NCBI GenBank assembly: GCA_026874595.1 | Contig: CM049321.1 | Location: forward strand, 46,555,797-46,619,796 | DNA length: 64,000 nt | Direction of reading: 5' to 3' | Origin: Sipunculus nudus | Lineage: Eukaryota > Annelida > Sipuncula > Golfingiida > Sipunculidae | In this document: positions 43,557 to 55,585 of the stretch, in pieces | Position numbering within the stretch: position 1 is the stretch's first letter | How the letters are laid out: each line of letters begins with the position of its first letter | Translations under genes and position numbers: made by a program | Notes under the pieces: generated by a model | What the model was told of the DNA's origin: nothing | What the model saw: the letters and a program-made list of their open reading frames with translations, nothing else | Databases searched by the model: none

Positions 43557-45113
43557 GTAGATCCGAGTTTTGCCACAGACTTAGAACTGAAAATCCTGAT
43601 AAATTTTACTCGACAAGGGATGCGGCTATAATACGCAGGTTAGGCTAAAATCTAAACATGTACATGAGACTCGACGGCCCGTAGTGGCGCAATTGGCGAT
43701 ATTAGGCAGAGGAAGGTGGAAGTGAATACTAAGAACGTATATTTAATGATTCTGCATATTTGTGTATTAATTTTATTCATAGTTAATTTTATAAATTGAA
43801 AAATTAATCTTTTAAACAGGCTTATATGTATTAACAAACTTCTCGGAGTCAGTCATAAACCACGGCCATTTTCACGCCATGACTAATAAAAGATCGATAT
43901 TCACTCACCAAATTATGCACTCTAACGGTTGTACCTAAATTTGAGCATGGCTGCAATACCGATAAAACATTATTTTAAGATAATTCTGGAACATATCCTT
44001 TCTTTTAAAATAAATTGTAAAACAAAAGATAACCAAAGACCATACATTCTTCGGCAATTAAACCTGCGTTCACGTTAAGACGTTCGTTCATAACATTGTC
44101 AATAGATGGCGCTCAAAGGTCATAACCTCACCAGCCAGTTCCGTAATCATTTAATACAGCACGTTTTGCCAGCAGACGGTTCGGGCACCAGTGTGCATAT
44201 ATTATGATCAGCAGGACCCTGGGAGTAGGCGTACAGGCTGTGTGAACATCGACGCGGGATTAGTTTATTCAAAAGTGTTGTCAAGGTTGTTAATTGACCG
44301 GCGTTGTATAGAGTCTTAATAAAAGTTTGTCATCACAGAGAGTACCGTTGGCTTATATAATGCTTTGATGTCCAACTGAAGTTTAATTAGCCAGGGTAAT
44401 GGTGCAAGGTTCCCCAAGGCCCGCTTGTTCCGTAATCATTTTATATGGCATGTTTTGCCGGTAGACCGTTCAGACACCATTTTGCATATATATGATCAGT
44501 AGGACCCGGGGTGTTCAGGCAGAATGATCACCGACACGGGTGTCGTTTTTATTACAGGTTTTGTTGTTAAATGACCGACGATGTATAAAGTCTAAATACA
44601 AGTACCGTCTTCCTAAACAATGCTTTGATCTTTTGATGTCCCATTGAAGTTTAATAAGCAAAGTTAAAGGCGCAAGATTCTCCGGCATTCAGTGATGTGT
44701 CAAATTAATTTCGCGGCACTACTTAACTAGGATTCGTTTTGGATGAGTCTTCATAAAGCGAACAAATTGTCATCTATTCTTATTGGGTAGATCAGGCTGT
44801 TTAACCAATTAATTATATTAATTAACAAAGCCAAGCAACATACACGGTTGCAACTTGTTCAGTTTCCCAAAACTGTTATGCCTGACCGTATATCAGCATA
44901 CCACAGCGTTCCTAGCTGCAGTCTAGCTTTTAAGAAAAACCTTTTTTCGTTATGTTTTCCACACACCACCCGGCAGTGGAACGTGGTGAGAATGTGGTGC
45001 GGCCATTAAGTAAGTTTTTTTGGTATTTTTTACTCCAATGAAGGAGCCTTCCAGGTATTTTACGAATAGGGTGCGGCCATTAGAAGACGTGCGGCGGCAA
45101 AACGCGGATCTAC

Positions 45114-45116
<3 letters not shown>
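43554..45116. mobile_element. DNA element with inverted ends inserted in a TA tract
   Basis: The left end ACCGTAGATCCGAGTTTTGC and the right end GCAAAACGCGGATCTACGGT are inverted repeats with one mismatch. Both outer sides are TA microsatellite (43502-43550 and 45117-45176), consistent with a TA-targeting Tc1/mariner-type insertion that split or seeded a TA tract. The interior contains a 289-bp tandem duplication and no transposase. It is non-autonomous. Confidence 0.65.
44138..44700. repeat. Two-unit tandem repeat, period 289 bp
   Basis: Units start at 44138 and 44427 with GTTCCGTAATCATTT. They share GTTTTGCC(A/G)G(C/T)AGAC(G/C)GTTC, a TATGATCAG(C/T)AGGACCC block and AATGCTTTGAT further on. 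Divergence is roughly 20%, so the duplication is old. It lies inside the element 43554-45116 and may be its core repeat. Confidence 0.85.

Positions 45117-45178
<62 letters not shown>
45117..45178. repeat. (TA)n microsatellite
   Basis: Nearly 30 TA units ending in TATGTATATATTTATATA, directly outside the right end of the preceding element. Confidence 0.95.
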
Positions 45179-45184
<6 letters not shown>

Positions 45185-46115
45185 TTATATATCTGCACAC
45201 TAAAGGGGAGGGGGTAGTCTATTACAGTCATGTATGGGAGAATATACCAACTGTGCAACAATATACCCCCCGCAGTTCAGAAACTGCGAATTACTGACAG
45301 TGACAGGACCAAACATATGCACGGAATATAGAGGTGTCCTTAGTAGTAAGGTTATAGAATCTGGAGTCTAATTTTCAAGGGACTGCATGCAATCTTTAAA
45401 ACTTTGGAATTCTCTCACAGAATCCAAATTCTGCTACCTGTTTTATTCCCAGTGTATAATCCAGATATATACAATGTTTATTAAAGGTCTAAATGATGAA
45501 AGAAAATTCAGAACATTTTGTGCGTTTTTCTTTATCTCAATGAATTAAATCATTAAAGTACTTATACTGTAGAGCAGAATCCTGTACTTGTACTCAAGCA
45601 CATCTAAAACTTCTTTACTTGTACCTGGACTTTTAATTGTAAAAAGCTGAAGTACTTGCACTGAAGCACAAACCTCCAGTACTGGACCCAAGCCTGATGT
45701 ACTGTTGCTTTAGTTTTCACAGCATATATACAAATCACAAATGGGTTTACTTTTTAAACTAAAATTTGAAAGGAATTGATCAAAAAGTGTAGATATTATT
45801 AAATTTTTTTAACATGATTCTTGATATTCCTCATGAATAATTGACAGCTAGCAAAAGCGAGGCTCTTAGGTATTAATATTGAACACATGCTCACATACCA
45901 TGGCTTTGTTTAGCAGTCAGTCCCTATAATGATGAGACCTGTCAGATGTTCCATTAATTGTCTTTAAATTTGTGGATATTTATATAGGAAGATTGTCTAA
46001 AGCATCTGGGAAGAAGCACAAGTCCAAAGGAATCCGCAACTATGAGGAAAAATAAGTAGCTGACTTGAAAGGTATGTAACTGTCAGTTACTCTCATCATA
46101 ATACATTTTAAAGAC
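45179..46115. other. Intergenic, no gene recognised
   Basis: A 190-base stretch near 45545-45715 contains several TACTTGTAC and AGTACTTGCACT phrases on either side of a short centre, reminiscent of internal parts of some hAT elements, but no ends can be assigned. Nothing else is notable. Confidence 0.35.
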
Positions 46116-46774
46116 CAGGGCCCAGTTTCATTAAACCGACTTAAGCCTGTTATTCTGCGTTTTTGACTTAAGTCACTTTTGTCGAGCTTTAAGTCAGTTT
46201 CATTTAAAATAACCTAAGTGAATTAAGTCACCTGGCGGGCTGAATTGTTAAGCCTGCAGGGAGGAGGTTTAACGCTGTGTTTTATGGGTGTATAGCACAT
46301 TATATCACTTGCACTCGTTGCATGTGACCATACGACCATCTGTCGAGCGTGGTACGGTACGTCACAGGCGACGATGACGTCACGCCACGTGCCGTTTCTC
46401 TGAAAGGTGTCCGTAAACCAAAGAATAGATCATGGGGGTTGTTGTTCGTTTTGTACAGTCAAGTACAGCAACACCACGATGTCCAGACCGTTTTTAAACT
46501 ATTCATTTAAAAAGTTTCCAGGAATAAACGGTTAATTAAAATTCCATGTCACTATCTTCCGCGAAGTGTTTGCGTCCCCATTTCGGACGTTTTTTTAATT
46601 CATTATTTCATCAATAGGTTGCGTTGAAAAGGGGATTTCCAAGGTTCAGACCAACTTAGTTAAATCGCATTTAGTGAAACTGACTTATTTCGCGGGCCTA
46701 CGTTAGCCCACTTGGGAGGCGTTTCGGTTAAATTTGACTTAAGCCATACACATTCTTAGTGAAACTGGGCCCTG
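46116..46774. mobile_element. MITE with GGGCCCAGTTTCA ends
   Basis: The left end CAGGGCCCAGTTTCATTAA and the right end TTAGTGAAACTGGGCCCTG are inverted repeats with one mismatch. Further inwards, GACTTAAG and AAGTCAGTTTCA phrases are also inverted between the arms. The 659-bp element has no open frame of note and no convincing target duplication. Ends of this type (GGGCCCAGTTTCA) are common in invertebrate genomes as I recall. Confidence 0.75.
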
Positions 46775-47272
46775 GAGCTCACATTTACTGATCCCAAATA
46801 ACAGAGTTGTCCCTGAGATATATGTTATCCATTGATCATGTCTGCAATTGCCCCAATGTAATTTAGATATCAAGATAACCCAGATCTGGGGTTACAGGTG
46901 GTAACGATACACATTCCAGACAGCTAAGAATGAGGTTGTCTGTGGTCCCTGTGACTGTAAAAGGTAATATTAGGTTTCTTGCTAATGGTGACACACCCAG
47001 ACACTGGGGCAGTACTAATTTAAATTTATGAGGGTCTTGTCATCAACAGGTCATTAACAAAATGAAGACTAATTAAGGCAAGGTGATGCCTGTCTGTGTC
47101 TGTGATAGTTTTAAAGTGTCAGGAAAACAAGTTATGAATAGTTTTCTAAATATGACCAGTATGCCTGTCTGACATATGGATATTTTTATTCAGTGCAACA
47201 AAAATTTACAAAAATCACTGTCCGTTTACAGTGACAGAAACGACAGATGGATGTGAACTGAAAGCAACATGT
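46775..47272. other. Intergenic, no gene recognised
   Basis: AT-rich unique sequence between a MITE and a LINE tail. No open frame with domain character. Confidence 0.35.
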
Positions 47273-47866
47273 CATAAGATAAGATAAGATAAGATAAGAT
47301 AAGATAACATTTATTAGCCTTCAGTTCCAGGAATTTGTTGTTGACTTGCAATTCATTACATAAAAATAAATAAGTAAATAGATAGATAAATACATAAAAA
47401 TAATACAAAAATACCTAAAAATCACACATAACATATTGATGCATGTAAAATTAAGCATGTAAAAATGATAAAACAGATAATTCTGCAGGTAAAACACATA
47501 ATTCAAACATTAAATTTCTAAGAGGGTTGTGAGTTAAAGTGTTTAATACTGTGTGGTACGAGAGATTTTTTAAAACGAGTTGTTCTGCAGAATATTGTAT
47601 CTAGGCGTTTACCTGAAGGTAAAAAACGGAACTCTGAATATAGGGGATGTGTTTTGTCATTCATGACCTTAGATATGAAGGCCATTGTTTTGGTTTCACA
47701 GATTTCCTGGTGTGTGGCAAGAGAAGTACCAGTTATTCTACTACTTCTCTTCCTGGTATTATTCAACTGTTTCTTTAACTTATCAGATATATTTGTAAAC
47801 CAGCACTCCAGTGAATAAGTAAGGACACTGGAAATTACTGAATTATATATAATGTCATAGGTCATT
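47273..47866 (-). mobile_element. 3' end of a non-LTR (LINE) retrotransposon
   Basis: On the minus strand, 115 codons ending at 47518 read like the RT C-terminal region of CR1/L2/Rex-type LINEs: I-Y-N-S-V-I-S-S-V-L-T-Y-S-L-E-C-W, then L-K-K-Q-L-N-N-T-R-K. About 210 bases of 3' UTR follow. The element then stops in a pentanucleotide tail, six to seven units of TTATC on the minus strand (AAGAT on the plus, 47273-47308), preceded by AATAAA. Short tandem tails are characteristic of these LINE clades. The 5' part is missing, as usual for truncated insertions. Confidence 0.75.
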
Positions 47867-48185
47867 TAAAAAGAATGACCCTCCTCATGAAATACTGGTA
47901 TGATAAGTTTCTAAGCATGGCATGGGTAATACTGTAGTCCAGTATCAGGCATAATTAGAATTTTATTGCATGACATAATAGAAAAGAAAAACCAGATAAG
48001 GCCAGTTGAATAATATATCGGATTAATTTATTGTTCAAGTCATTACAAGTTTTACTGTATTTTATAAAAGTGTTTATAGTTCAGGTATAGAAACGAATAA
48101 TGTGTCTTTTAATGAAACTATATAACTTCTGTGCATGAAAAGTTGAAATTTAATAGCAGTGTGTCTCTACAACTGTATGAAATTA

Positions 48186-48188
<3 letters not shown>
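47867..48188. other. Intergenic, no gene recognised
   Basis: AT-rich, many stops, nothing identifiable. It may include further decayed LINE sequence at its left edge. Confidence 0.35.

Positions 48189-48265
<77 letters not shown>
48189..48265. repeat. (TA)n microsatellite
   Basis: Nearly 40 TA units with one AAATAT interruption. Open frames through it on both strands are artefacts encoding repeated Tyr-Ile. Confidence 0.95.
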
Positions 48266-48267
<2 letters not shown>

Positions 48268-48269
<2 letters not shown>

Positions 48270-49064
48270 CAGACCTGTTTGGTGAATGACAAAGGAAATG
48301 GGGAGCCATGGATCACATCAACAAAACACTCATGTGCGATGGGTCCTGGCCAGTTATGTGGCCATATCTAAGGGACCCTGAATGAGGTTGCATCAATGAA
48401 AATGAAGGGCCTTAAAGCTATCCCAGTTGATGTGGCAAAGGCCTCCCAGCCACAAACATGGCACCAACCAAGAGGCCCTTAGATAACAGCCAAAAGAGTG
48501 GAAGACATTCAGGTTTCTGGCTCTAGTCATATACAAACATCAGCTCCTGTGACCATTGGAGAAATACGGTCAATTAATCCTACCTTATATAACCCAGTAA
48601 GGGGAGCCATGCCAGACTGTTCAAAACTGCATGCAGATCTTGGTGAAATATCACCATAAGTTTCAATTATACAAGTTCTATCTAATGATACACAACCTCT
48701 TGTTACAACAATATATTGCAGGTTCATCAGAGGTTCTGTATTGGCTTGTCATTAAATAATCAAATCTGTGTATGATATAAATTTATATGTTTGATAGAGT
48801 GTATTTTCCCAAATTGCCAGCACAAAAAGTAATGATTAATAATTTTATGCAACTGTGCTTTCCAGGAAATGCACTGTAAGCCTTGAAGGCATTCAAGTGA
48901 CACTAAATGAAATTTTAAATGTTCCTGATATGACCCTGACAAGAAGTAGAAACCTACTGTGGTTTAAAATAAGAGAAAACCAACTGACAGAATCAAAGTT
49001 TGGTATGGTCAGATCAAGGAGTGGTGATTTACCAAAGCAAATTAAAAGCAGCAATTATATTTGA
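48268..49064 (+). pseudogene. Decayed SWIM zinc-finger / YqaJ-type gene fragment
   Basis: One frame, broken by stops at 48369-48371 and in the G-P-stop near 48480, reads coherently for about 390 bases: S-C-A-M-G-P-G-Q-L-C-G-H-I (a SWIM-like C...CxH signature), then L-K-A-I-P-V-D-V-A-K-A-S-Q-P-Q-T-W-H-Q-P, then V-R-G-A-M-P-D-C-S. After about 200 non-coding bases a splice-acceptor-like TGTGCTTTCCAG (AG at 48864-48865) leads into T-R-S-R-N-L-L-W-F-K-I-R-E-N-Q-L-T-E-S-K-F-G, which resembles the start of a YqaJ exonuclease domain (TRxQ...W...R..RITASKFG). SWIM plus YqaJ proteins of this kind are abundant in invertebrates and associated with ISL2EU-type transposons (established knowledge, not searched). 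The remnant has no continuous frame. Confidence 0.55.
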
Positions 49065-49719
49065 ACCACACCTATGAAAAGAGGAATGTGAACCTATAGG
49101 GTCAAACCAATACTCAGATTATTCAAAAGCAATGTTTTTTTTTTTTGGTCATTTTTAAAGAGATATGGTATTTCTCAATGTATACAAAGCTAATTTTACT
49201 ACTATTCCTTGTGTACTTAGCATAGGTCAGACGGGATCAAACGAGATCATGTTTTGATGAAAGATAAATTATATTTTGTTATGTACTATTATGAAAGGAT
49301 GGATATCAATAAAGCTCTTTTCATTATTCTTAATTTTTTTTATTCATCTGTTCCTGTTACAAACAAAATAAAGTCCACTTAACCAGGAAAATATATGAAA
49401 ACCGTAATATGACAATGAGCTCCTACCTTGAACAGAGGCCCCTTTTGCCGATGTGTAGCTACTATCCACTGTTTCCTTTTCAAAGGATCACAGATAAAAA
49501 CTTAAATCTGATTCCCTTTTAGCAAATGAGTGGCATCCAGAAACACAATTGGCTGCATGGCCACCTACCATCCTGAGCTTATGTGAATCTGCATAAGTGT
49601 TTCTGTTGTGACAAATGAGCACGTGTTTGTTATTCCATGACAAACTTGCTTTGGCCTCTGGTATGCGTTCCTTATGTCAAGGGTAGTTTTTAAGCCAATC
49701 CAGCGAAGTGGGGTCCAGT
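49065..49719. other. Intergenic, no gene recognised
   Basis: A long T-run near 49136 and AT-rich sequence. No domain is visible in any frame. It may contain further remnants of the preceding decayed gene. Confidence 0.35.
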
Positions 49720-50203
49720 CAGTAGCAGATCCGGGGGGGGGGGGGGGAGCTGTGGGAGCTATAGCTCCCTCCAAAGGTTCTGGCCTCTGGGGAAAACATA
49801 AGCCAGTAGCTGTGCAGATCACGCATGTGTAGGTCGGAAGGATAAGCCTCAAAGTCTGACTTACGGACACTCGCCTACTAACGGCAAAATGATAAAAAAA
49901 ATCTCTGCCCTGTTTGAGCTCGCAGCATTCGTTTAACTGCATAGTTCACAGGCGCTTAGTGCGCTCTGGCATGAGCTTATAGTTGAAAGCGCATAAATTT
50001 TACATTTTACAGTTATACATTCCATGAGTAAAATGTTAGATTGTACTTTAATGCAAGGCTTTAATTCTCAGCTACAAAGTCTTTCCCATGCACTAACCCA
50101 ACTCGACCTTCCCCCATCCCAGGTTTGCACACATTTCTTATTATGTTAGTGCTTCTCTGGGAAATATTAGCTCTTCTCCAAAAATTCTTGGATCTGCCAC
50201 TTG
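49720..50203. mobile_element. hAT-like MITE
   Basis: The left end CAGTAGCAGATCCGGGGGGG and the right end GGATCTGCCACTTG are near-inverted; the pattern resembles the CAGTGGCGGATCC ends of some hAT elements. About 484 bp. Flanks GGTCCAGT and GATCCAAG could be a diverged 8-bp duplication. The interior has a long G-run and a GC-richer block with an inconsequential minus-strand frame. Confidence 0.45.
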
Positions 50204-52165
50204 ATCCAAGGAGTGAGGGAGCCCTCACCTAGCCAAGCCCTTCTGAAACTGGCTTCACTCCAGGCAGCTCACTTTGCTCAGCTGAGTAGGGCTTCCCCTC
50301 CCCCACCCCATGGAGAAGATGCATGAACAAGATGAATGTTATAGTTTTCTATGTTTAATTAATTTTGTCAAGAATCTTGCTACTTTTTGGAATTTGTATT
50401 ACAGGGAGTTATGGGTGCACATTTAATTGTGTGTCTAAACTGTTATTTATTGCCAAAAAAGTGTGGATGTTCATGTTTTGAGGAATTCCTTGCTCAAGAA
50501 AAATTTTTAAACTGTTTGCTTTCTTTTTTAAAATATGTGAAATTCAGTATTAAATTGTAGTTGAGTTAAAATTAAGTATATTGACTTTGTTTCTCCCTCA
50601 TCCAATCATCAGTGTGAAAACCTGATTTGAAAATAGAAATTTTTAATCAATTTTAGTGAAAATTTTTCTTTTGGTTAATTAAATAAAGCATGTACATTAA
50701 ACTAAAAACTTAAATGTACTATTATTTTTGGAATAGTGATCCAAGTAATTATCTAGAAGATGCTATGTACCATTATGGTTTTTCAGTCATTTTATCTTAT
50801 ATTTTTTCTTTGAAATTTAGTTTTTGCATTTTATGATTAAAATAATAGTAAAATATATGTGCATTGATAACCTGACATGACCAAACTAAGGATAAATAAT
50901 GATGCAACATCTAAATTAAATCGGATATGTTAAAAAAATTCAATATGATATTTTTTAAAATTTTTCCTTATTTACCTGTGAGAAATGGACATGCTGAAAT
51001 AGGATTTAATATAAAATTAATATCATTCTTTTGCCCCAGAAGAAAGTGAAATAGAGTTATCAGTCCATTCTGTCCTCCTGTCTGTACATCTTTATATAAT
51101 TTCATATGCAACACAGTATCCCAAAAACCTATACTGTTTTTATTCCCATGGCAGTCATGTTAAAGTACTTGTTTGGTAATCACATATTTAGTACTTGATT
51201 ATCACCAAATAATAGTATCATTTCCTCTTCGCTTTTCAAATGTTAATATAAAAAAAAACACTAACAACAATAGTAATGGGTATTTAGCATTTGCTGAAAT
51301 TTTACAAAACTCAACTGAGCACTGTGGTGCCTTGATAATAGATTTATGTTATCTTACATAAATCGGGTTGAAAAACCCTAGTTTAAAAAGTCATGTTTTG
51401 TACCCTAGCCATTTTACTGTGGCCATTTGTAGTTGGCGGTGACTTGGTAGCACCCTGAATGGGATACAGTAAACATTTTGAAATTTTTTGTACTGGTGCT
51501 TAAAAAGATTTCTACCTGCATATTCTGAATATTTGATAGTATTGCTGCTAAACGTGAAGGACTTTTCATCTGATTGAATATTAGAACTGTTTTCGCATAT
51601 ATTAAATACATATATTTAATCCCTAACATTACTCAGTAAAAAATACAATTATGGTAAATAGCAACGAAAACCAAGACATACTTCTTTCCTTTTATTAAAA
51701 TTCCAAAATTAACACTTCTCCAGCATCAGTTTGTAAGTATGTACCTTAAATTTTTGCCCTGGCAGATGGCTTTACATATCCGGAGGTTCCTAACGGGGGG
51801 TTCGTGGCGGGCATGGTCTGGAGTTTCACATCTGCTGAGGGATGTTGCAGTTTCTGCATTGTACCTGTGGGGGCTGTTGGTCTCCGGTCTCCACAAATCC
51901 TCTTTGTCTGCCCCCTGGCATTCTGGTGGCTGGAATGACTCCCTGCTTGGCTCTGTGGCATCACCAATAAAATATAGGAGCACCCAGGATACGGGTGTAA
52001 GACTCAACTGGAGCACTCGGAGGGCATAATGCATATTCAGTCAGTCAACAGAAGTGTGATATGATCTTTGCTTGATCTTCAGCTTTTAACTCTGACCTTT
52101 CCATTTCTCTTGGCCTAGGTTATAATCCTATGAGACTTAGTATCATACGATACACATTTTATTTT
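50204..52165. other. Intergenic, no gene recognised
   Basis: AT-rich. A GC-richer patch at 51765-52030 keeps frames open on both strands for about 100 codons. The products lack recognisable motifs, and overlapping frames on opposite strands suggest composition only. Confidence 0.35.
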
Positions 52166-52459
52166 AGCTCAGCTGACTATAGGTCATCTGAGCTATAGTT
52201 GTGGTCCATTGTCTGTTGTCCGTCCATCCGCCTAGCTGTCCATCCGTCAATACGTTAGACTGGCACATTTTGACATCATTGGACCTAGAAACCTATAACT
52301 GAAAATCTAGAGAGGTCCATAAATAATCTCCTTGGAAACCTGAAATAAGGTCACTGTGGGCTTTATCCTCGAGCAGTGGGGCTCGTAAGTACCCCCCAGA
52401 ATAAATGAAAATTTGATACAAAACCTCCAATATCTTGTGGCGCCACATGCATTTTTTTT
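52166..52459 (+). mobile_element. Pearl/HINE-like element fragment (element E)
   Basis: Starts with the hairpin AGCTCAGCTGAC-TATAG-GTCATCTGAGCT, then a degraded GTCC-rich segment. The text is diverged from elements A, B and D. It ends in CTTGTGGCGCCACATGC just before the T-run where element A begins, so it is a truncated older copy. Confidence 0.6.
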
Positions 52460-54979
52460 AGCTCAGCTGACTATAAGTCATCTGAGCTATAGTCGTGGTC
52501 CATTGTCCGTCGTCCGTCCGTTGATTTGACATGTTTTGAAACCGTAAGACCTAGAAATCCAAAATTTAGCATAATGTTAGATGTCCCCAACATCTCCTAC
52601 CAAGCCGAAAACTGGGTCTTTGTGACTTCGTTCCTTTGAGAAATTAAGGAAAACCTCAATTTTTTATTAAAAACCTATTTTCACACTTCAGGACTGCCTA
52701 ATATCTAAACCACTCATCACTCATATTTACCATAAATAACCCTCTATATAGTTCCTATGTACATGCCAGAAATTAGGTCTGTATTATATAATTTAAAAAA
52801 GTTATGAGCCCAAACATAATGCAGTTTGTAAATAATCAGGAAAGAAATTTGATCACTTAACACAAAACACAGCACTTTTTTCCAGTAATATAACTTTTAT
52901 TAATCAAAATTAAATTGTATACCCAAAATTAGATCAAAATCCTTATAATATTAGCAAAAATAAAAAATTGGTACCTTAAATTTTCCCAACTTTGACCATG
53001 GCACGTTTTCTTCCCTGTAACTCTTGTGGATTTAATTTTCAAAGCATGTTTTTGTTAGCATTTCAACTGTTAACACCAAAAATTTGAAACCAGTTGATAA
53101 AAAACTGTAGATTTTATTCAAGTTTTCAAGCACCATGTCACATATTGTTTTCATCAAGCTAATGTTATTCAGTTTGCTAGAGCTCAGCTCCTCAGCTTCA
53201 GCTCTAAGTTCCTTAAATTATGCATACAGTTAGATGTCTCCAAAATCCCCTACCATGCCAAGAATTTGGTCACTAGGACTTAATTCCTTCGAGATATTAA
53301 TGAAAAACTTCATTTTTTACATTAAAAACTCATTGTTACGCTTTAAGACTGCCTAATATCAAAACCACTGATCTGACTTTGATCATATATAATATACATA
53401 TTTTTCTTTACATTCGCTATGCACATGCCAGAAATGATGTCAGTATTGCATAATTGTTTTAAGTAATGGGCCGAAACATAATGCACTTTTTAAAAAATCA
53501 AGAAATATATTTACTCCCTTAACAAAAGGATTGCTGAAGCTAGAGACTTTTTTGTAAGGGGAATGTAACATTATTCAATCAAGATTCAATTAAATACCCA
53601 AAATTAGTTCTGAATTTTTGAAATTTTTTAGTTATTAGTATAAATATAAAATTAGTACCTTAAATTTTTCCAAAATTTGACCATGGCACGTTTGTTTCCT
53701 GAGAGCACTGTTGATATATCATGCACACATAAAGATTTCAGCTTTGTAGTTTAGAAAGCTGAAAGAAATTGGCCAAAAATTGTAGCTTTTATTAATGTTT
53801 TTATGAGACCATGTCAGACACAGGCTCTACCCAGCCCCTCTTCAGTCACCTGTATGTTGACCTTGTTGACCTTTCAGCAAATTATGCACACTTGAGGCGA
53901 GGCGTACACTGGGGAAGCCAGGCAGCTAATGCCCAGCCACGGTTGATCCAGGTGTCCAACCCAACTCATCTAGTAGTTGTTTTGAAAAACAACATAAAAA
54001 ACAACAATAAATTAATAAATTTTAAATGCAGTTACTGATGATGTAAGAATTTTGTATGGATGGATAGAATGTCAATGTCAATGTTTTTCCAAATAACACC
54101 ATGCAGTCACCTATGGTATTTTTTCAGTTCAATTTTAATGATACAAAAATAAATCATATTATTCATTACTAATCATAAGGGATCATATGAAGGAAATTAA
54201 TGATAGACAAAGATGCAGTTGATAATATTAATCTAGATTCCTACTGTGTCTAGTGTGTAGATTGATGTGAAGGTAGTCCGAAGTGAATATATATTAAATT
54301 TATTTTTTTTAATAAAAATAAAAGCCATTAAACCAGGCACATATGATCATTATTTAAATTTGTGAATTTTGTATATTCTGGATTCTCAACATCATTGTTT
54401 GGCTAAAACTGAATAAATACTAGACATGGTGCGAATGCTTTGCAAATGTATTTGAATACAAATATGAATATGTACTGCATTAAAAAATTTTATTGCATAA
54501 GAATGGGAACTCAGGTAAAAATGAAAGTATTTGAATACCAGTGCAGATACTTTCAAAATGTGTTCATGAATGCATTCATGAATATATTCTATAATATTAT
54601 TTTAATAGGCATTTCAGTAATATTTTATTTTTAAAAAATCATATGATTTTCTTATTTTTTTTAAAATAAAAAATTATCTTGGCACAATATTTGTTATTAA
54701 ATTTTAATAAATAATTAAACTCTTTTATTATATGTGCTGCTTATAAGTTATATGGCCAAGTCAAAATCTATGTGACAATTGTACTCCATTTGTTAATAAA
54801 ATAAATGAAATCAATCCTCTTCTCTGTCTCCAAAGATACTATCAAAATCACACATAAGCTAAATACCAACAACTCATAATAAAGCTTATATTTATTACCA
54901 CACAAAACCAGCATGTGCCTCATTCCCAAATCATGTTTTATCATATATAACAGCTGAGCGCCGTGACCCATGGGTTCCT
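52460..54979 (+). mobile_element. Pearl/HINE-like element A, about 2.5 kb, uninterrupted
   Basis: Begins in a T-run with AGCTCAGCTGAC and a hairpin partner GTCATCTGAGCT, followed by a short GTCY tetranucleotide array (52501-52525). Two tandem core repeats of about 650 bp follow, near 52585 and 53228. Each begins AGATGTC(C/T)CCAA and contains CTGCCTAATATC(A/T)AA and ACATGCCAGAAAT. The end is CAGCTGAGCGCCGTGACCCA. GCTCAGCTG near the 5' end and CAGCTGAGC near the 3' end are perfect subterminal inverted repeats. Architecture matches Helentron-associated elements (HINE, Pearl, DINE-1): hairpin, subterminal inverted repeat, GTCY array, tandem core. No protein is encoded. Confidence 0.7.
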
Positions 54980-55585
54980 TTTTAGCTCAGCTGACTATAA
55001 GTCATCTGAGCTATAGTCGTGGTCCATTGTCTGTCGTCCGTCCGTCTGTCCGTCCGTCCGTCCGTCGATGTGGCACGTTTTGAAACCGTAAGACCTAGGA
55101 AAACAAAATTCGGCATAGTGTTAGATGTCCCCAAGATCTCCTAACAAGCTGAAAACTAGGTCTTTGCGACTTTATTCCTTTGAGAAATTAAGGAAAAACC
55201 TCACTTTTTTATTAAAAACCTATTTTCACACTTCAGGGCTGCCTAATATCAAAACCACTCATCTGTTTTTCCTCATATTTACCATAAATATTCCTCTATA
55301 TAGTTCCTATGTACATGCCTGAAATTATGTCTGTATTTATATAATTTAAGAAAGTTATGGGCCAGAACATAATGCATTTTGTAAAAAATCAGGAAAGATA
55401 TTTGATCACTTAACACAAAACTTGTTAAAGCTCTGGACTTTTTTCAAGTAATATAACTTTAATTAATCAAAATTAAATTGTATACCCAAAATTAGATCAA
55501 AATCTTTTAAATTTTTTAAAATATTAACAGAAATAAAAAATTGGTACCTTAAATTTTGCCTAACTTTGACCATGGCACGTTTTTT

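Noticed and set aside
48118-48371. Tyr-Ile repeat proteins across (TA)n tracts, here and at 43379, 45020 and 33271
   Set aside because: Pure microsatellite translation on both strands.
51726-52034. Overlapping open frames of about 100 codons on both strands
   Set aside because: Neither frame shows a domain or codon pattern; a GC-richer patch keeps both open by composition.
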